Shown here one piece after another: positions 1 through 9,000 of a stretch of DNA of 64,000 nt; position 1 is the first letter of the stretch, and every line of letters starts with the position of its first letter. The stretch covers positions 1-64,000 of the forward strand of contig JAPPDN010000059.1 of NCBI GenBank assembly GCA_028824575.1. Reading direction: 5' to 3'. This stretch comes from Candidatus Poribacteria bacterium. Lineage in GTDB: Bacteria > Poribacteria > WGA-4E > WGA-3G. A program made the position numbers and the translations under genes. Below the pieces are notes generated by a model. The model saw nothing but the letters and a program-made list of their open reading frames with translations. It was not told where the DNA came from and made no database searches.

Positions 1-2
1 TC

Positions 3-86
3 CTGACAGGAGTTAGTCACGTTGGTGCCAACGGAAATAACGTATGGCATTGGCGTCTTAACTTTAACTTCGGTTACTATTTTTAG
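3..86 (+). CDS. C-terminal end of an outer-membrane beta-barrel-like protein (partial)
   Basis: An open frame enters from the left edge and stops at 84-86. Its last residues alternate polar and aromatic side chains and end in Phe (NFNFGYYF), the usual C-terminal signature of Gram-negative outer-membrane barrels recognised by the BAM complex. Only 27 residues are visible, so the substrate or role cannot be named. The start lies outside the window. Confidence 0.45.
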   Translation: MTGVSHVGANGNNVWHWRLNFNFGYYF

Positions 87-104
87 TATGATCATACCCT
101 AATC

Positions 105-257
105 GTGTGTGCAATTTTGGCGTGTTATATTGACTGTGGTAGCAATACGGAAGTCGGAGAAGATACTCCGTTAGAGATAGTCAACATCGCTTGTGATGGT
201 GACACTATCATGGTTGAGGTCAACAGGCAACGGCAACCTTTAGACGACTATATTTAG
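105..257 (+). CDS. Small ORF with lipobox-like start, possibly a remnant
   Basis: A GTG-initiated frame of 50 codons begins shortly after the preceding stop. Its first residues are hydrophobic and reach a Cys in ILACYIDCG, which resembles a truncated lipoprotein signal. No clear ribosome-binding site is present. It may be a decayed gene. From 258 to 506 I see no gene, only moderately AT-rich DNA that presumably holds the promoter of the transporter downstream. Confidence 0.2.
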   Translation: MCAILACYIDCGSNTEVGEDTPLEIVNIACDGDTIMVEVNRQRQPLDDYI

Positions 258-520
258 CCAATCCTATTCTTAGTCAAGAACCTTCGCTATATACACAGAG
301 GGACAATTTGATACTTATTCCTTACCCTAAAACAAGTGTCAACATTAACGCTTTCTACATAGAATGGTCTTCAGGAAACCATTCTTTCTCTAATCCATGC
401 CGTTAGTGGGCTCTCGGCAAGTTCCGACGTATGTAGGTCGTGCCTATTTCCTACCCCAGACGGTTCTCACTGACTGTCGTCCGCTGATGGGTAGCAGCTA
501 TTCTTAAGGAGAATTTTGAA

Positions 521-2044
521 ATGCGCGAAGAAGTCAAACACCTCCAGAACGACACCAAAATATTTGGACTGACCCCGGTTTTTCTCATTTCCTCAATCGC
601 CATCGTTATTTTTGTCGTCGGGTCCCTCGTGTTTCGGGAAGGTGCAACAACCCTTTTCGGGGCGACCCGCAAATGGCTCACCACAAACTTCGACTGGTGG
701 TTTATGGACATTGTCAATCTCCTTGTGGTGTTCTGTCTCTTTCTGATTGTCTCCCCATTGGGCAAGGTCCGTCTCGGCGGACGGGATGCCGTCCCTGAAT
801 ACTCCAACCTCACTTGGTTCGCCATGCTTTTTGCAGCCGGTATCGGTATTGGGCTCCTATTCTTCGGTGTCCTGGAACCCGTCCAACACTTTATGAGTCC
901 GCCGCTCGGCGGTGAAGCAAAAACCGATACAGCTATCGGTATCGCAGCAACGACATTTCACTGGGGTGTACACGGCTGGGCGGTCTATGGTGTCGTCGGA
1001 CTCGCTCTGGCGTTCTTCACCTATAACCGGGGCTTGCCGCTGACGATCCGATCGGCGTTCTATCCGCTTCTCGGAGAACGCGTTTGGGGCTGGCAGGGTC
1101 ATGTTATTGATACCCTCGCTGTCTTCGCAAGTTTGTTCGGACTTGCGACATCGCTCGGCTTCGGTGCGCAGCAGGTGACAGCGGGATTGAACTACCTCTT
1201 TAAGGTTCCCGCGACCAACACCACCATGGTTGTGCTGATTATGGTCATAACCGCTGCTGCACTCGTCTCCGTGTTGACAGGACTGAATGTCGGTATCAAA
1301 CGTCTCAGCCAGTTCAATGTGATCTTAGCGTTTTTGCTCCTGCTCTTCATCATCGTTGTTGGACCGAAAATCGCAATCCTCAAAGGTATATTCACTGGCT
1401 TGAGTGCCTATATCTCGAAAATAAGACCCTTGAGCAACTGGGTCGGGCGTGAAGATACAGGGTTTCTGCACGGGTGGACGACGTTCTATTGGGCGTGGTG
1501 GATCGCATGGGCACCCTTCGTCGGCACATTTATTGCCCGAATTTCAAAGGGACGCACGGTTCGCGAGTTCATCATCGGCGTGCTCCTCTTACCCACACTG
1601 CTATGCTTAATCTGGTTTTCTGCTTTTGGTGGCACCGCCCTTGACCAGTTCATGAACGATGGCTACACAGGGGTGACCGAAACGGTTGAAGCGTATAAGC
1701 CGGAACTCTCGCTGTTCAAAATGCTTGACAAACTGCCGATGACAACACTTGTCTCCTCCATTGCAATGTTGCTGACGATTATCTTTTTCGTGACCTCATC
1801 GGACTCGGGTTCCCTTGTGATTGATACTATCACAGCGGGTGGTAAGCTCGACGCACCCGTCTCTCATCGAGTGTTCTGGTGCACCGCTGAGGGGGCTGTT
1901 GCTATCGTGCTACTCCTTGGCGGCGGATTAAGTTCGTTACAGGCAGCCTCCTTGGTGACAGGTTTCCCGTTCGCGGTGATCCTCTTAGGAATGGCAGTTT
2001 GCATCTATATCGGACTCCATAGGGAATCGCGGGAATCACATTGA
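521..2044 (+). CDS. BCCT-family betaine/carnitine/choline transporter
   Basis: Secondary transporter of the betaine-choline-carnitine family, normally Na+ or H+ coupled and used for osmoprotectant uptake at the inner membrane. The 507 residues match family length and give about twelve hydrophobic segments. Family signatures seen are GIGIGLLFFGVLEP (substrate and Na+ site region), the Trp-rich stretch WAWWIAWAPFVG followed by ARISKGRTVREF, and TSSDSGSLVID near residue 425. A good ribosome-binding site (AAGGAG) precedes the ATG. The C-terminal tail is short, so there is no long osmosensing domain as in BetP. Substrate is not decidable from sequence. It looks like an intact host gene. Confidence 0.93.
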   Translation: MREEVKHLQNDTKIFGLTPVFLISSIAIVIFVVGSLVFREGATTLFGATRKWLTTNFDWWFMDIVNLLVVFCLFLIVSPLGKVRLGGRDAVPEYSNLTWFAMLFAAGIGIGLLFFGVLEPVQHFMSPPLGGEAKTDTAIGIAATTFHWGVHGWAVYGVVGLALAFFTYNRGLPLTIRSAFYPLLGERVWGWQGHVIDTLAVFASLFGLATSLGFGAQQVTAGLNYLFKVPATNTTMVVLIMVITAAALVSVLTGLNVGIKRLSQFNVILAFLLLLFIIVVGPKIAILKGIFTGLSAYISKIRPLSNWVGREDTGFLHGWTTFYWAWWIAWAPFVGTFIARISKGRTVREFIIGVLLLPTLLCLIWFSAFGGTALDQFMNDGYTGVTETVEAYKPELSLFKMLDKLPMTTLVSSIAMLLTIIFFVTSSDSGSLVIDTITAGGKLDAPVSHRVFWCTAEGAVAIVLLLGGGLSSLQAASLVTGFPFAVILLGMAVCIYIGLHRESRESH

Positions 2045-2395
2045 TTGGCTAATTGCATTCGGCGGGACTGTAGAGTGAGATCCGGTTTGAATCGTCAATT
2101 CTATGCCTGGTGCGGCATCTGGATAGTTTCAACGTGGGAAGCTCTTGAAAAGCATTTCATGGAACGCAGTGCCTTGAAACTCTGTAATAAACCGTGACTG
2201 CCAACAGGCAGGTAAAGTTTGAAAGGTGAGTTTATATCGTGACATTCTCACGTAAACCCCAAAATGATACCTTTTTTACTTTGAAATCGAATCAATAACC
2301 ATGGAATGATGTGCATAGCATCTGTTGTGCATGCAGCAACAACCCACGCCATTGACACTTTGGGATCTGAATATGGAAGGAGAACAACTGCGGAT

Positions 2396-2950
2396 ATGGA
2401 TGTCTTTTGGGTCGTTTTTGTGATTGTAACCTTCGTTGTGATTGCTATCCTAAAGGCCATCTTGGCACAACCCGAAGAAAAACGGGACAAGCTGAAGGCA
2501 ATACGGATACCTTCAAGAAGCGGACAGAGACAAACGGCATCTCAAACAAAGGCAAAGCGATTACGACAAGAGCGATCCCCACTACAGTCTAAAATCCTTG
2601 AAAAAGGATATCCTGCTTTTTCAGAGCTTCCACCGCCGATACCAGAATATGTCTCGGATCCATTTGATTATCACGCAGCATGGTGGAAGGCCTACTCAAC
2701 ATGGTACAGAAACGAAAAGGGGTGGACGTGCGAGATATGCCAGATCTCTTTGAACGATGACCGGTATTATCTGCATACCCATCATGTCTGGGGCACGCAG
2801 TTTAACGATCCCGAAGATTTGATGGCACTCTGTATCGCCTGCCATTCAGAACAGCCAGGCGGTCATCACAGTCAACTGAAAGCGAATCAAGCATATCACG
2901 ATTTCATGACGAAATACGGTAAACAGTGGCGATTCCGCCGGTACCATTAA
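2396..2950 (+). CDS. HNH endonuclease-domain protein with N-terminal membrane segment
   Basis: The 184-residue protein starts with a single hydrophobic segment (VFWVVFVIVTFVVIAILKAI), then a basic linker, then an HNH fold: C-x2-C in WTCEICQ, the His pair in HTHHVWG and the second pair in CIACHS. HNH domains cleave or nick DNA through a beta-beta-alpha metal site. The ATG at 2396 is chosen because AAGGAGA lies upstream, although at a long spacing; an in-frame ATG at 2306 would add 30 residues with no motif. The membrane anchor is unusual for an HNH nuclease. The gap 2045-2395 holds nothing I recognise. Confidence 0.7.
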   Translation: MDVFWVVFVIVTFVVIAILKAILAQPEEKRDKLKAIRIPSRSGQRQTASQTKAKRLRQERSPLQSKILEKGYPAFSELPPPIPEYVSDPFDYHAAWWKAYSTWYRNEKGWTCEICQISLNDDRYYLHTHHVWGTQFNDPEDLMALCIACHSEQPGGHHSQLKANQAYHDFMTKYGKQWRFRRYH

Positions 2951-3437
2951 GAACGTGGGTGGATTATGATACCTCTACATTAGTCCAGCTGCGATAGTAG
3001 AAACGCTAACGTGAGAAGCACGAGAAAATGGCGCACTCCTAAGAACACAGGCGAAGTTAGAATTAGTAATAATGCTAACGTTCAAAAGTGGAGCGTCCGA
3101 CAAGACTCACAGGGGTAACGGTTTCCTTGAGCGAAACGCAATGGTTGTAGTGCTATAGGGTGTAATTCCTCTTTATTACATCAATTGTGAACCTGAGTAT
3201 TTTCACAAACTGGAACAAATAGCACAAGGCACAATCTGTGTTTATGAAATCTCTTTACAGGAAGTTAGACAGAACCTAAACCGGCTCAAGAAGTCTGCAA
3301 GGTTGAGGAGATTAGGTAGTCTCTTATGAGACGAGCATAATCAGGTTTACTGCTTTGAAATACTTACAGACACCGTATCTCTATGGAGAAAATCACGCGT
3401 GCGTGTCTCCTTCGGATGGAAGAAGTAAAAGAAAATA

Positions 3438-3504
3438 GGTCCGTGTGCGGTGAAAGTCGTACGCACGGTTTGGAAGGGGTTGTAGAGGGGCGATCCTCTA
3501 CGAC
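3438..3504 (+). ncRNA. Group II intron domain V/VI-like remnant
   Basis: 3438-3471 folds into the long hairpin typical of group II intron domain V: arms CCGTGTGCG and CGTACGCACGG around a GTGAAAGT tip with a GAAA tetraloop. A second hairpin, GTAGAGG/CCTCTAC at 3482-3501, lies where domain VI would be. The normal AGC catalytic triad at the base reads GTC here, so the RNA is probably dead. No reverse transcriptase is present; 2951-3437 has no gene and may be the rest of a deleted intron, but I cannot place its 5' end. Confidence 0.5.
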
Positions 3505-3512
3505 TACCTTAC

Positions 3513-3537
3513 AAAAAACTATTGACGGAGTTGGACT
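3513..3537 (+). mobile_element. IS3 orfA tail fragment
   Basis: Twenty-five bases are identical to the end of the IS3 orfA gene at the right of this window (about 63094-63118), including the A-run of the frameshift site. Sequence identity stops on both sides. This is a short relic of the same insertion sequence, lying between the intron remnant and the aldehyde dehydrogenase fragment. Confidence 0.7.
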
Positions 3538-3541
3538 AATC

Positions 3542-3775
3542 CTTTTTATCTATATCTATGAGCATCTTGACGCTGCGATTGACGTTATTAACAAGAAACC
3601 GAAGCCGTTGGCACTTTATGTTTTTGGCAACAATCGCAGAAAGATTGACAAGATCAGGCATCAGACCTCAAGCGAGGGGGGAACCATCAATGATCTCTTG
3701 ATGCACGTCAATGCCAAGGAAATGGGTTTTGGTGAGGTCGGTTATAGCGGTATGGGACGTTACAAAGGTGGATTC
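3542..3775 (+). pseudogene. Aldehyde dehydrogenase C-terminal fragment
   Basis: About 75 codons read as the C-terminal part of a class-3-like NAD(P)-dependent aldehyde dehydrogenase: INKKPKPLALYVFG, then INDLLMHV and GYSGMGRYKG, all conserved family stretches after the catalytic Cys. The catalytic Cys and the whole N-terminal half are missing. The frame continues 5' into intron and IS3 debris and is lost after GRYKGG. It is a broken gene left by mobile element activity. Confidence 0.8.
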
Positions 3776-3841
3776 ATCACATTGCCGATACGCCCTCCGA
3801 GTGAAAGACAATGGTGGAGGTGGTCGTGGGGACTTTAGAGC

Positions 3842-4270
3842 ATGAGAAAAAATAGCACGCTGCTGTTTCAGCATATTTTATGCATTTTCTGTTTACTTGG
3901 GGTCTTGTTGAGCTGGGGGTGCCATCGGTCAGGAACTCCCCAGGAGAGCCGTCAAGCAGAGATCAATCAGATCATCCAAAAGACGAACGCTATAAACGCA
4001 AAGATAGAGATGTATCGGGAAAGAGCTTTGGAACACGATCGGAAACTCAATGCGTATCGTCAAGAGATGAAACAGCTTCGCGCAGACCTTGGCTCCGAGA
4101 CGGGTGCCGCGAGAAAAGATCGTAAATCCGAGATACGAAGACTCAAGTTTTTTGCCAATCACGCTAAGAAAGCGAGAAACGCAGAACGCATACGGATTCA
4201 GGTCTATACCGAAGACGTTAAGGCGTTGGCTGGCGATTTTGATGTCCTTTTCAAGGAAACAACAGAATGA
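3842..4270 (+). CDS. Coiled-coil lipoprotein
   Basis: A 142-residue protein with a basic N-terminus, a hydrophobic signal segment and a lipobox ending in Cys (LLSWGC), so it is probably lipidated and held in the envelope facing the periplasm. The mature part is almost all charged heptad-like helix (INAKIEMYRERALEHDRKL and similar). No enzyme motif is visible. The family is unknown to me. Its stop overlaps the next frame at 4267. Confidence 0.7.
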   Translation: MRKNSTLLFQHILCIFCLLGVLLSWGCHRSGTPQESRQAEINQIIQKTNAINAKIEMYRERALEHDRKLNAYRQEMKQLRADLGSETGAARKDRKSEIRRLKFFANHAKKARNAERIRIQVYTEDVKALAGDFDVLFKETTE

Positions 4271-4512
4271 ATCATGAAATACGAAGTGAACTCGCAAACA
4301 CTGGCTTGGATATTCTAAAAAAGTCCGTGCTATTGGTGTTATATGAAAGAACAGATACGGGCTATAAAAGATTGCCTCTATCTCCGACTGGGCGCCCCCT
4401 TACACAGGGAAAGATACGGGAATTCCTTCGCATCCGCCGCCCGCATACGCAAATCCAAAGCATCCGCATACCCCGCCAGCAATGTACCACGCCGCACCTG
4501 TATCAGTTTTAG
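4267..4512 (+). pseudogene. Fragment of a small protein, possibly HTH-type
   Basis: The frame starts with ATG overlapping the stop of the lipoprotein gene. Its first 30 residues (MNHEIRSELANTGLDILKKS) look like a normal gene start, while the C-terminal half is Arg/Pro/Gln-rich, typical of an out-of-frame shadow, and overlaps a better candidate on the other strand. I read it as a truncated or frameshifted gene. Confidence 0.25.
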
Positions 4513-4627
4513 CATCAGAGCGGGCATCCTGTATCGCTGTAGGTGTGTCCAAAACTGTTGCAAATACGATCGGATAGATAAAGATCGTCAGTAATATAGA
4601 ACACATCAAGATTTTTTCTTTTTTCAT
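4400..4627 (-). CDS. Small exported protein with glycine-rich membrane segment, probably truncated
   Basis: The start MKKEKILMCSILL at 4627 has a good upstream GGAGACA, and the N-terminus is a signal peptide. It is followed by an Asp/Ala stretch (IQDARSDAKTDTGAAW) and a Gly/Cys-rich hydrophobic segment. The arrangement reminds me of a small membrane protein family that is abundant in Poribacteria-like genomes, but the usual tail is absent. Function unknown. Confidence 0.4.
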   Translation of the reverse strand: MKKEKILMCSILLTIFIYPIVFATVLDTPTAIQDARSDAKTDTGAAWYIAGGVCGCFGFAYAGGGCEGIPVSFPV

Positions 4628-4643
4628 AGATGTCTCCATAAAT

Positions 4644-4683
4644 AAAACAGGAACATACACCGAAGCGCACACATCCCTGTTTT
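4644..4683 (-). terminator. Copy of the secreted-gene terminator hairpin
   Basis: AAAACAGG and CCTGTTTT pair around a 24-base loop. The sequence, including loop CACCGAAGCGCACA, repeats the terminator hairpin at 5983-6022, and both lie directly beyond the 3' end of a sorting-tail reading frame. It is a duplicated gene end. Confidence 0.5.
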
Positions 4684-4693
4684 TAGCGTATGC

Positions 4694-4890
4694 TTACTTC
4701 AAAATGACCCTCTTACGGAGTATGGCCGTAAAAGGTAGGAAGGATGGAGGTTGCGAATCTTCCACCCTTCCACCCTTCCAATCTTCCGTTCTACTTCAGA
4801 ATTAGCATCCTTCGTGTAGCCGTGAAATCATCTGCAGTAAGCCTATAGAAATAGACACCACTCGCAACGCGTTCCCCGTGTGCATTTCGA
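4694..4890 (-). pseudogene. Two decayed FlgD-like C-terminal sorting tails
   Basis: Reading leftward, 4890-4791 encodes GERVASGVYFYRLTADDF and ends in MLILK-stop. A second short piece ending RKRVILK-stop lies at 4694-4727. Both match the end of the intact 1367-residue protein (GEQVASGVYFYQLE, MVILK). These are 3' remnants of lost secreted proteins. A short direct repeat of CCACCCTTCC lies between the two pieces. Confidence 0.65.
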
Positions 4891-4954
4891 TTACAGGGTA
4901 AGATGACTCTGGTGATATGAGCCTGTAGGAACTGGTGTTACTTTAGATTAAAAG

Positions 4955-5218
4955 TCAATATAAGAATGTAAAAAAATTCTTACCTGCTTCTAATTCCTCC
5001 AAAAACACCTCCAAAATGTTCCAAGCTTCGTCTACAGAGGTACCTTCCTCAAATTGATGTATGCGTTGCTGCTGTATTGGTAAGCCGTTTTTCGCAATAG
5101 GCATATCAGCGGAACGACAACATAACCATGTAAATCCATCTTCTTCCACAATTACAAGCGACTTGCCGGAAATATCTGTGAGCATACGTTCTTTGCCATT
5201 CCAGGTTTCAATTAACAT
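4955..5218 (-). CDS. Hypothetical 87-residue protein
   Basis: A compact protein (LIETWNGKERMLTDISGKSL) without signal peptide, rich in acidic helix at the C-terminus (EAWNILEVFLEELEAG). Its start overlaps the stop of the upstream gene by seven bases, which suggests translational coupling in a two-gene unit. I do not recognise the family; a small immunity or antitoxin-like role would be a guess. Confidence 0.5.
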   Translation of the reverse strand: MLIETWNGKERMLTDISGKSLVIVEEDGFTWLCCRSADMPIAKNGLPIQQQRIHQFEEGTSVDEAWNILEVFLEELEAGKNFFTFLY

Positions 5219-5382
5219 CTAGGTGACCTTCTTTCGTCAAGAAAATTTAGAAGTTCATTTAACAACTCAACTATACGTTCAAGAGCCTCTGCTTGACGAA
5301 GCTCTAAAGATTTCTCTTTTTCCTCTTGTTCCGAAGCCCTTTTCCTTGCTTGTTTACCATACCTGCCTGTTCGTTTATCCAT
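5212..5382 (-). CDS. Small basic/coiled-coil protein, first gene of a pair
   Basis: Fifty-six residues starting MDKRTGRYGKQARKRASEQ at 5382, preceded by CGGAGGAATA. The N-terminus is strongly basic and the rest is charged helix ending in Leu-rich heptads (LERIVELLNELLNFLD). The gene overlaps the 87-residue gene downstream. The pair could form a small complex; no family recognised. 5383-5571 has no gene and holds a copy of the GTTTTTGCTTGGGTATTTCT repeat. Confidence 0.45.
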   Translation of the reverse strand: MDKRTGRYGKQARKRASEQEEKEKSLELRQAEALERIVELLNELLNFLDERRSPRC

Positions 5383-5571
5383 TATTCCTCCGGAATAACT
5401 CATTCAGTGACACCCTCATTAAGTTCAGATACTAGCATAACGTGAGTTTAAAAATAAATTCGTAGGTGTTTTTGCTTGGGTATTTCTGCGGATTTACTCT
5501 AGGTAGACCGGGAACACCCCCGAAAAAAACGCAAAATACCGTAGCGAAACCGGGCATCTCGCTTTTATCAA

Positions 5572-5632
5572 AAACGAAGAAGATTCACCCCTGAGTTTAA
5601 GGCCGAATTTGTTTGCGAAGTCTTCAGTGGTG
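5572..5632 (+). mobile_element. IS3 orfA start fragment
   Basis: About 60 bases match the beginning of the IS3 orfA gene at 62836 onward, with a handful of mismatches, beginning AACGAAGAAGATTCACCCCT. The match stops abruptly where the gene on the opposite strand ends, so the insertion or its later deletion probably cut that gene's 3' end. It differs from the fragment at 3513, which is the other end of orfA. Confidence 0.75.
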
Positions 5633-5908
5633 GCTCTTCACAGCATCGTAATAGATCGTATATCTTACCTGATTATCTCCTTTTTTTCCAATTACATCAA
5701 CATAACTTGAATTTTCCTTATCTGCATGCCCTGTTATTGTTAGTATGCCTTCATCTTGATTCCAAGAATGCGCACCATGACCATATAACGGACCTTCAGC
5801 CCATGCAGTATCAGCATTAGAAATAGGGACTTCTACTATAAAATCTTCCCCAACTGTCCATGTTTGTCGATCTATTGGGGTAATTACTGGTTTGTTTCTA
5901 TTGCTCAT
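5624..5908 (-). CDS. Ig-like domain protein, 3' end cut by IS3 remnant
   Basis: Ninety-four residues opening with PVITPIDRQTWTVGEDF, followed by VPISNADTAWAEGPLYG and an Asp/Gly-rich turn and strands. This is the pattern of putative Ig (He_PIG-like) repeats found in phage tail and surface proteins. There is no signal peptide. The last residues are encoded inside the IS3 relic, so the natural C-terminus is lost. It may be a displaced piece of a tail accessory protein. Confidence 0.5.
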   Translation of the reverse strand: MSNRNKPVITPIDRQTWTVGEDFIVEVPISNADTAWAEGPLYGHGAHSWNQDEGILTITGHADKENSSYVDVIGKKGDNQVRYTIYYDAVKSHH

Positions 5909-5982
5909 TTTATAGGTCCCCGTTGGTTGAGATTTGAAGTGCCAACGTTTATTGATACCACAATTTAGCAGTGCCTTTAATT

Positions 5983-6022
5983 AAAAACAGGGACATGCAC
6001 CGAAGCGCACATCCCTGTTTTT
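5983..6022 (-). terminator. Rho-independent terminator of the large secreted protein gene
   Basis: AAAAACAGGGA and TCCCTGTTTTT form an 11-bp stem around an 18-base loop immediately after the stop of the leftward gene ending at 6032. The A and T runs make it work in either direction. Confidence 0.85.
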
Positions 6023-6031
6023 AGCGTATGT

Positions 6032-9000
6032 CTACTTCAGTATGACCATCTTGCGAAGTGACGAAATTTCGTCCGTTTCTAACTGGTAGAAATAGACACC
6101 GCTCGCCACCTGTTCGCCAGAAGCGTTCCGACCGTCCCAATACGCCGCACGCTCGCGATCCGTATAGTAACCAGCCGACTGCTGACCCAACTGCAACGTC
6201 CGGACGACGACACCGTTCGCGGCATAGATCGTGATCCGCACATCCGTATCCGTCGCCAACTCATAGGGTATCCACGTCTCTGGATTGAACGGGTTCGGAT
6301 AGTTCGCAAGCAACTGCGTCCGCTCGGGACGTGCCGTCGCAATGAGTTGCTGCAGATACACCAACGTCTTCAGCGCGTCGGGTGAGCGATCGCCTGACAC
6401 AATCAACAGGTCAATCTGTTCCTGAAGCCGTCCGACCTGCTCGGCAGTCAGTTTCACACCAAAGACCATGGGGGCAGCCGCTGCGCCGTTGTCACGATTG
6501 TCGCGAACCAGGGCGATGTCTTTATCGTTTACCGTGCCATCGCCGTTCACATCATACTGGACGTTGTCTGTCCCGACAGCCAATGAGACTAAAAACAGAT
6601 CGGCATTATCCACCGTGCCACTGCCATCTACATCGTAGTTCGGTTCAGAGGCAGGCTGCGATGGCTTCGTGGAGGGCATCGGTGTTGCGGTGTTCACACC
6701 CCCGATCGCTAAAGCTGTCGGGGTCATCAGACCTGTCACGACATCTTGATACCGAGAGCCTCTCACACCCCGCTGCACCTTGCCCCACCCATTCGTCCAA
6801 TACAACTGCTGATTCGCAGCATCCAGCGCCAGTCCATGCACAGTCGCCGTGACGGTATAGGCATTCGTGATACCCGTGCCATCGAGGTTCGCTGCCCGGA
6901 TTCTGCCACTTCTCGCACCCGTCTGTTCCGTCCAGTAGACTTTGCTACCATCGACAACAATGCCACCGAGCGTCCCAGACCCCGTCACGATGTTCTGAAT
7001 CGCTTTTGTCCCCTGTAACGGGGCAGACCGCACGCGACCGCTGCCATCGGTCCAGTAAATACGGGACCCAGAGACCGCAATACCCAGGGGGGCACCCAAG
7101 TTCGTAAGGAAGTTGGTCTCAAACTGCGTGCCATCTACGTTCATCCGCTGGATTTTGCCCCAGCCGTTGGTGATATACAGTTTCCCATTCGCAAGTGCTA
7201 CCCCTTTCGGCACACTCGTGAGGGTTTTTATGACCGCAGCATCGCTACCGTCGAGGTTCGCATGATGGATAGCACCCCGCGTCTCACTCGTCTGCTCTAT
7301 CCAGTAGAGTTTATCACTACCGACAGCGACATCGGTAGCACTCTCGGCGATCTGTTCAGCACTCGCACCCGCAAGCCGATACAAACCACCCCCCGCTATC
7401 CAATACATCACAGGACGGTTCGCCGCACCGACAACTGCTTTCGCATCGCTCATGCCGGGGGAATCGCCCGCACTCGGGGTCGACACCGTGGAAACTTCTA
7501 TCTCTCCCTTGGTCAGAATGCCGTAAGACACGACACACTCCCCATCACTGACACACGTGTAGACGGTGCCACCGAGCGTGTGCTTGCCGCTGAAGGTCAA
7601 GGTCGCAGCGAGACTGATCGGCATCTTGTCACCGGTCTGATACGTTTTTGCTTCAACTTTCTCAACCGCAGTCGCCGCTATTTCTCCCTTGACGAGCGTG
7701 CCGTAGGAGACGACACACTCCCCAGAACCGACACACGTGTAAGATGTCCCATTCAGGGTCCGGCTCCCTCTGAAGGTCAAGGTATCCTCTAAGCTGATCG
7801 GCACCTTGTCGCCGACCTGATACGTCCGTCCATCAGTTGTGTCGGATGTCTCTCTCGGTGTTGTGCCACCATCGACATCAATGATAAAAGAGACAGACGC
7901 ACTGACACCCGCGGCTTTCGCCTCAACGATGAGGTTACCCCCTAAGGGCGTGACGGACGCACTTGCATAGCCACTTCTATCCGTCTCGGCGACGACTGCG
8001 CGTCCGTTGCCGCGTTGCGACAAGCGTCCCCGTCCAGGTGCCAGCACTCGGAACGTCACTCTGATGCCTGACACACCCCTGTTCGTGGCATCTAAAACGC
8101 GAACCCGAAGCCGTGTGGCTTGGTTGACCGTGCCCTCAAGCTTGCGGGCCCCGTCAATCTCAATGCTATCTGCGACACCCGCAGCACCTGTTTGTGTTGT
8201 CGTTGTCGTTGTGGTGGTCGTCGTATCCGTTGTCGTTTGCGTGCCAGGGGTGAACGACACCTGTGTTGCGTTATAGCCCTCGGCGTTCACTGTCAGGATA
8301 TGGCTACCGGTGGTGAGCCCTATCGGAATAGCACGTCCCGTGCCTGTGGGGAGTATTTCTCCGCCGCCCGCATAGACACCCCCACTCGTGGTGAGCCTAA
8401 ATGCTAAATTGCTCGTAGGTGCAGGACTCGCAGACACGACGACCGTCCCGCCATCTTGCCTGGCAGTCAGGGTGCCGGGGACTGTTACCGTAACAGAGTC
8501 TGACGCAGACGTATACCCTGCAGTCGTGGTCGCGGTGACCGTATATGTGCCAGCAGCACTCGGGAGCGTCCAGGTGCTTGTTAGGGGAGTCGCACCACTT
8601 GGTATCGAAAGCGTCCCACCGTTCGTCGTGAGCGTTGTAAATATGCCGGAGGTGGATGTCGTTCCTGCGGCGAGCGCACTTACTTGAACGGTGCGCGTGT
8701 CCCCGGAGCCTGACAGGGAGATGCCAAGGCGGTTCGGAGTGGTTTGCTGTTGGTTCTGCTGATTTTGGTTCTGGTTCTGTTGCTGATTCGTTGTCCTTGC
8801 CGTTGGAACCGGCTGTCCTTTATACTCAAAAATAATCGTTGCACGGGGGGCAGTACGATCCTCACCCGCAAACCAGACATGAACCTCGTTAGAGCTGTTA
8901 TTCGTGTTAAGATACACGTTGGAACCTTGATGTACTCCTGGTATTAATGAACTTGGTTTTGTCTCCGCCTTTATAAGTGTTCCAACATACAGGGTTCCAC

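Noticed and set aside
7262..7792. Rightward ORF inside the secreted protein gene
   Set aside because: Arg/Thr-rich antisense shadow of the propeller and repeat region of 6032-10135.
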